From the NCBI GenBank assembly GCA_017536285.1, contig JAFXHP010000023.1, positions 1 through 7,008 of the forward strand: DNA of 7,008 bases, given 5' to 3'. Origin of the DNA: Clostridia bacterium. GTDB lineage: Bacteria; Bacillota_A; Clostridia; UMGS1883; HGM11501. Positions within the stretch are counted from its first letter, which is position 1; the number at the start of each line of letters is the position of its first letter. The notes beneath the pieces were generated by a model, which worked only from the letters and a program-made list of their open reading frames with translations, did no database searches and was not told the DNA's origin. A program made the translations under genes and the position numbers. Of the stretch, positions 5,437-7,008 are shown piece after piece.

Positions 5437-6786
5437 TCAAAGCGAATTAACTATTTCCTTGAAAGTATTTCCGCGCTCTTCAAAATCACGGAACTTATCA
5501 AAGCTCGTGGACGCAGGTGAAAGCACCACCTTGTCCCCCGGCTTTGCCGCTCTCTTTGCCATCATAACAGCTTCGGCAAAATCTGTAGTTTTTTCAATTG
5601 AATAAAATCCTGCATTTTTTGCCGCCGCCTCTATATCATCGCTGGTTTCTCCAACCAAAACAAGGTGCTTGACTTTTTCAGCAATCACAGGGCCAAGTGG
5701 CTGGTAATTAAGCCCTTTATTGCGGCCGCCGGCAATGAGAATTACCTTTTCATCAAAGGAGGACAATGTCGCCATTGCTCTGGTGGGACTTGATGCGATA
5801 GAATCGTTGTAGTAGAAAACGCCTTCCACTTCACGAACAAGCTCATTTCTGTGCATAACTCCGCCAAAGGTCGTCGCCACATTCACAATATCTTCGGGAG
5901 AAACATAATCTCGTGTTGCACAGATTGCCGTCATATAATTAGCTACATTATGAATGCCGGGGATTTTAATATCTGATGCTTTCATAATTTCAATACCGCC
6001 TGAGTAAATAACCCCGTCCTTAAGGCATACATCCGCATCCTTTTCCAGAGAAAAGGTTCTTACGGTTCCGTCTGCATCATCCTTCATTTCCCGCGTATAG
6101 AAATTATCTTCATTTAATACCACAAGGTCATCCGTTTCCTGATGGATGAATATATTTTTCTTTGCCTCAATATATTCTTCATAGTCTTTATGCCAGTCCA
6201 GATGGTTTTCTGATATATTGGTGATAACAGCAATGTCCGCAGATTTTTTCATATTGAAAAGCTGAAAGCTTGAAAGCTCCACCACCGCAAAATCATTCGG
6301 CTTTATTTTTTCAATGTCTCCGATTAAAGGTCTTCCTATATTTCCTCCAAGATGACATGTGTATCCCGCCTGAGTCAAAATTTTATATATAAGAGTCGTA
6401 GTTGTTGTCTTTCCGTCGGAGCCTGTCACGGCAAAAATTTTGCAGGGGCAAAGCTCAAAGAAAAGTTCCATTTCGCTTGTAAGAACAGTGCCGAGGGAAA
6501 CGGCTTCCAGAATTTCGGGTTTATCCCCTCTTATACCGGGAGTTTTGTAAATTACATCGTGAACGGCAAGGTTTTTAAGATAGTCCTCGCCGGTTATCAC
6601 GTTAACACCGAGACTTAAAAGCTCATTTTCCATATCTCCAAAGCTTCCGGACACCTTTCCGTCACGTACGGTTACGGAAACGCCTTCCTTTGCAAGCATT
6701 CTTATAAGGGGCATATTGCTTCTGCCTATGCCGAGAAAACCGACGTTTTTATCCTTTATTTTTAATAAATATTCAGAATATGTCAT
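5437..6786 (-). CDS. murD: UDP-N-acetylmuramoyl-L-alanine--D-glutamate ligase
   Basis: MurD adds D-glutamate to UDP-MurNAc-L-Ala using ATP, the second amino-acid step of peptidoglycan precursor synthesis in the cytoplasm. The 449-residue product has the usual three-domain length. The N-terminal Rossmann-like domain carries GFLGIGRSN (about 16-24) and KTPGI (about 81-85). The central ATPase domain has the P-loop TGSDGKTTT (121-129), GGNIG (147-151), ELSSFQL (170-176), NISENHLDWH (190-199) and K209 in EAKK, the likely carbamylated lysine. HNVANYMTA (279-287) and MHRNE (311-315) follow. The C-terminal domain has NDSIASSPTRA (327-337) and SPASTSFDKFRDFEERG (423-439), close to the E. coli pattern. 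The ATG at 6786 overlaps the preceding stop as ATGA, with AAGGA upstream. Here murD lies beside peptidases and hslO, with no other mur gene in view. Confidence 0.97.
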   Translation of the reverse strand: MTYSEYLLKIKDKNVGFLGIGRSNMPLIRMLAKEGVSVTVRDGKVSGSFGDMENELLSLGVNVITGEDYLKNLAVHDVIYKTPGIRGDKPEILEAVSLGTVLTSEMELFFELCPCKIFAVTGSDGKTTTTTLIYKILTQAGYTCHLGGNIGRPLIGDIEKIKPNDFAVVELSSFQLFNMKKSADIAVITNISENHLDWHKDYEEYIEAKKNIFIHQETDDLVVLNEDNFYTREMKDDADGTVRTFSLEKDADVCLKDGVIYSGGIEIMKASDIKIPGIHNVANYMTAICATRDYVSPEDIVNVATTFGGVMHRNELVREVEGVFYYNDSIASSPTRAMATLSSFDEKVILIAGGRNKGLNYQPLGPVIAEKVKHLVLVGETSDDIEAAAKNAGFYSIEKTTDFAEAVMMAKRAAKPGDKVVLSPASTSFDKFRDFEERGNTFKEIVNSL

Positions 6787-7008
6787 TTCGCTTCTTCCTT
6801 TTCAATTAAATCGTAAAGACGCTTTTTGCCTTCTTCTATTGAAATTGCCCAGTCATCAGGATTTATGAATGCATATTTGTCTCCCGCCATAAGCTTTTCA
6901 TATTTTTCGGGAGCGTGATTATCGCCCATATGATTACCTATATGAAGGTCAACGTGTTCTGCCTTTATTCTGTCCATTCCCTTTATATAATCCTCGCGGA
7001 TTGAAAGA
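6783..7008 (-). CDS. Probable MBL-fold metallo-hydrolase, C-terminal fragment (cut by window edge)
   Basis: The frame is open from the right edge to the TGA at 6785-6783, giving about 74 residues; the 5' part lies outside the window. An ATG at 6977 is internal, because coding sequence continues upstream of it (frame reads LSIREDYIKG). The fragment reads ...DRIKAEHVDLHIGNHMGDN, then KYEKLMAG, FINPDDW and an EEGKKRLYDLI helix. From memory this resembles the C-terminus of uncharacterised subclass-B3-like MBL hydrolases of clostridia, where the His of GNH is a metal ligand. The diagnostic HxHxDH motif would be in the missing part, so the family call is provisional. Its stop overlaps the murD start by 4 nt (ATGA), implying cotranscription and coupled translation. 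The substrate is unknown. Confidence 0.65.
   Translation of the reverse strand, partial: LSIREDYIKGMDRIKAEHVDLHIGNHMGDNHAPEKYEKLMAGDKYAFINPDDWAISIEEGKKRLYDLIEKEEAK

Noticed and set aside
1..7008. Mobile element, CRISPR array, riboswitch or T-box, toxin-antitoxin or defence system
   Set aside because: I saw no transposase, terminal repeats, spaced direct repeats, long structured leader or defence-protein motif. The tRNA genes at the left show no attachment-site duplication or integrase nearby. The gene content is housekeeping plus one secreted protein.

Overview
The window looks like chromosomal DNA of an anaerobic Firmicute of class Clostridia. This rests on the moderately AT-rich composition, strong AGGAGG-type ribosome binding sites, textbook SigA promoters with A/T-tract upstream regions, a CCA-encoding tRNA-Val followed by tRNA-Asp, and proteins of clostridial type (redox Hsp33, several M42 peptidases, a secreted protein with DGR/AVGW repeats). 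The genus cannot be named from the sequence alone. Every supported gene lies on the minus strand, so transcription runs from high to low coordinates.

In transcription order, a first unit runs from the right edge to about 1529. It holds the 3' end of a probable MBL-fold metallo-hydrolase (cut by the window edge), murD (cytoplasmic peptidoglycan precursor synthesis), three consecutive paralogous M42-family metallo-aminopeptidases, and hslO (Hsp33 redox chaperone). Junctions are tight: a 4-nt ATGA overlap, a 9-nt gap, an 8-nt overlap, a 15-nt gap and a 22-nt gap. No terminator is visible between them, so this is most likely one operon whose promoter lies outside the window.

A second unit is a single secreted protein (376-1464). 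It has its own near-consensus promoter in the 64-nt gap after hslO and ends in a strong intrinsic terminator that contains its stop codon. Its function is unknown. It has a signal peptide, a beta-rich N-terminal region, two 29-residue DGR...AVGW repeats and a C-terminal beta-sandwich-like region.

A third unit is a tRNA operon, tRNA-Val(TAC) then tRNA-Asp(GTC, cut by the left edge). Two tandem promoters drive it; both have a TTGACA -35 box, a 17-nt spacer and a TGn extended -10.

I found no mobile element, CRISPR array, riboswitch, frameshift or clear sign of an undescribed defence or metabolic system. The points most worth a second look are the M42 triplet placed between murD and hslO, with differing motifs around its active sites, and the uncharacterised repeat-containing secreted protein.
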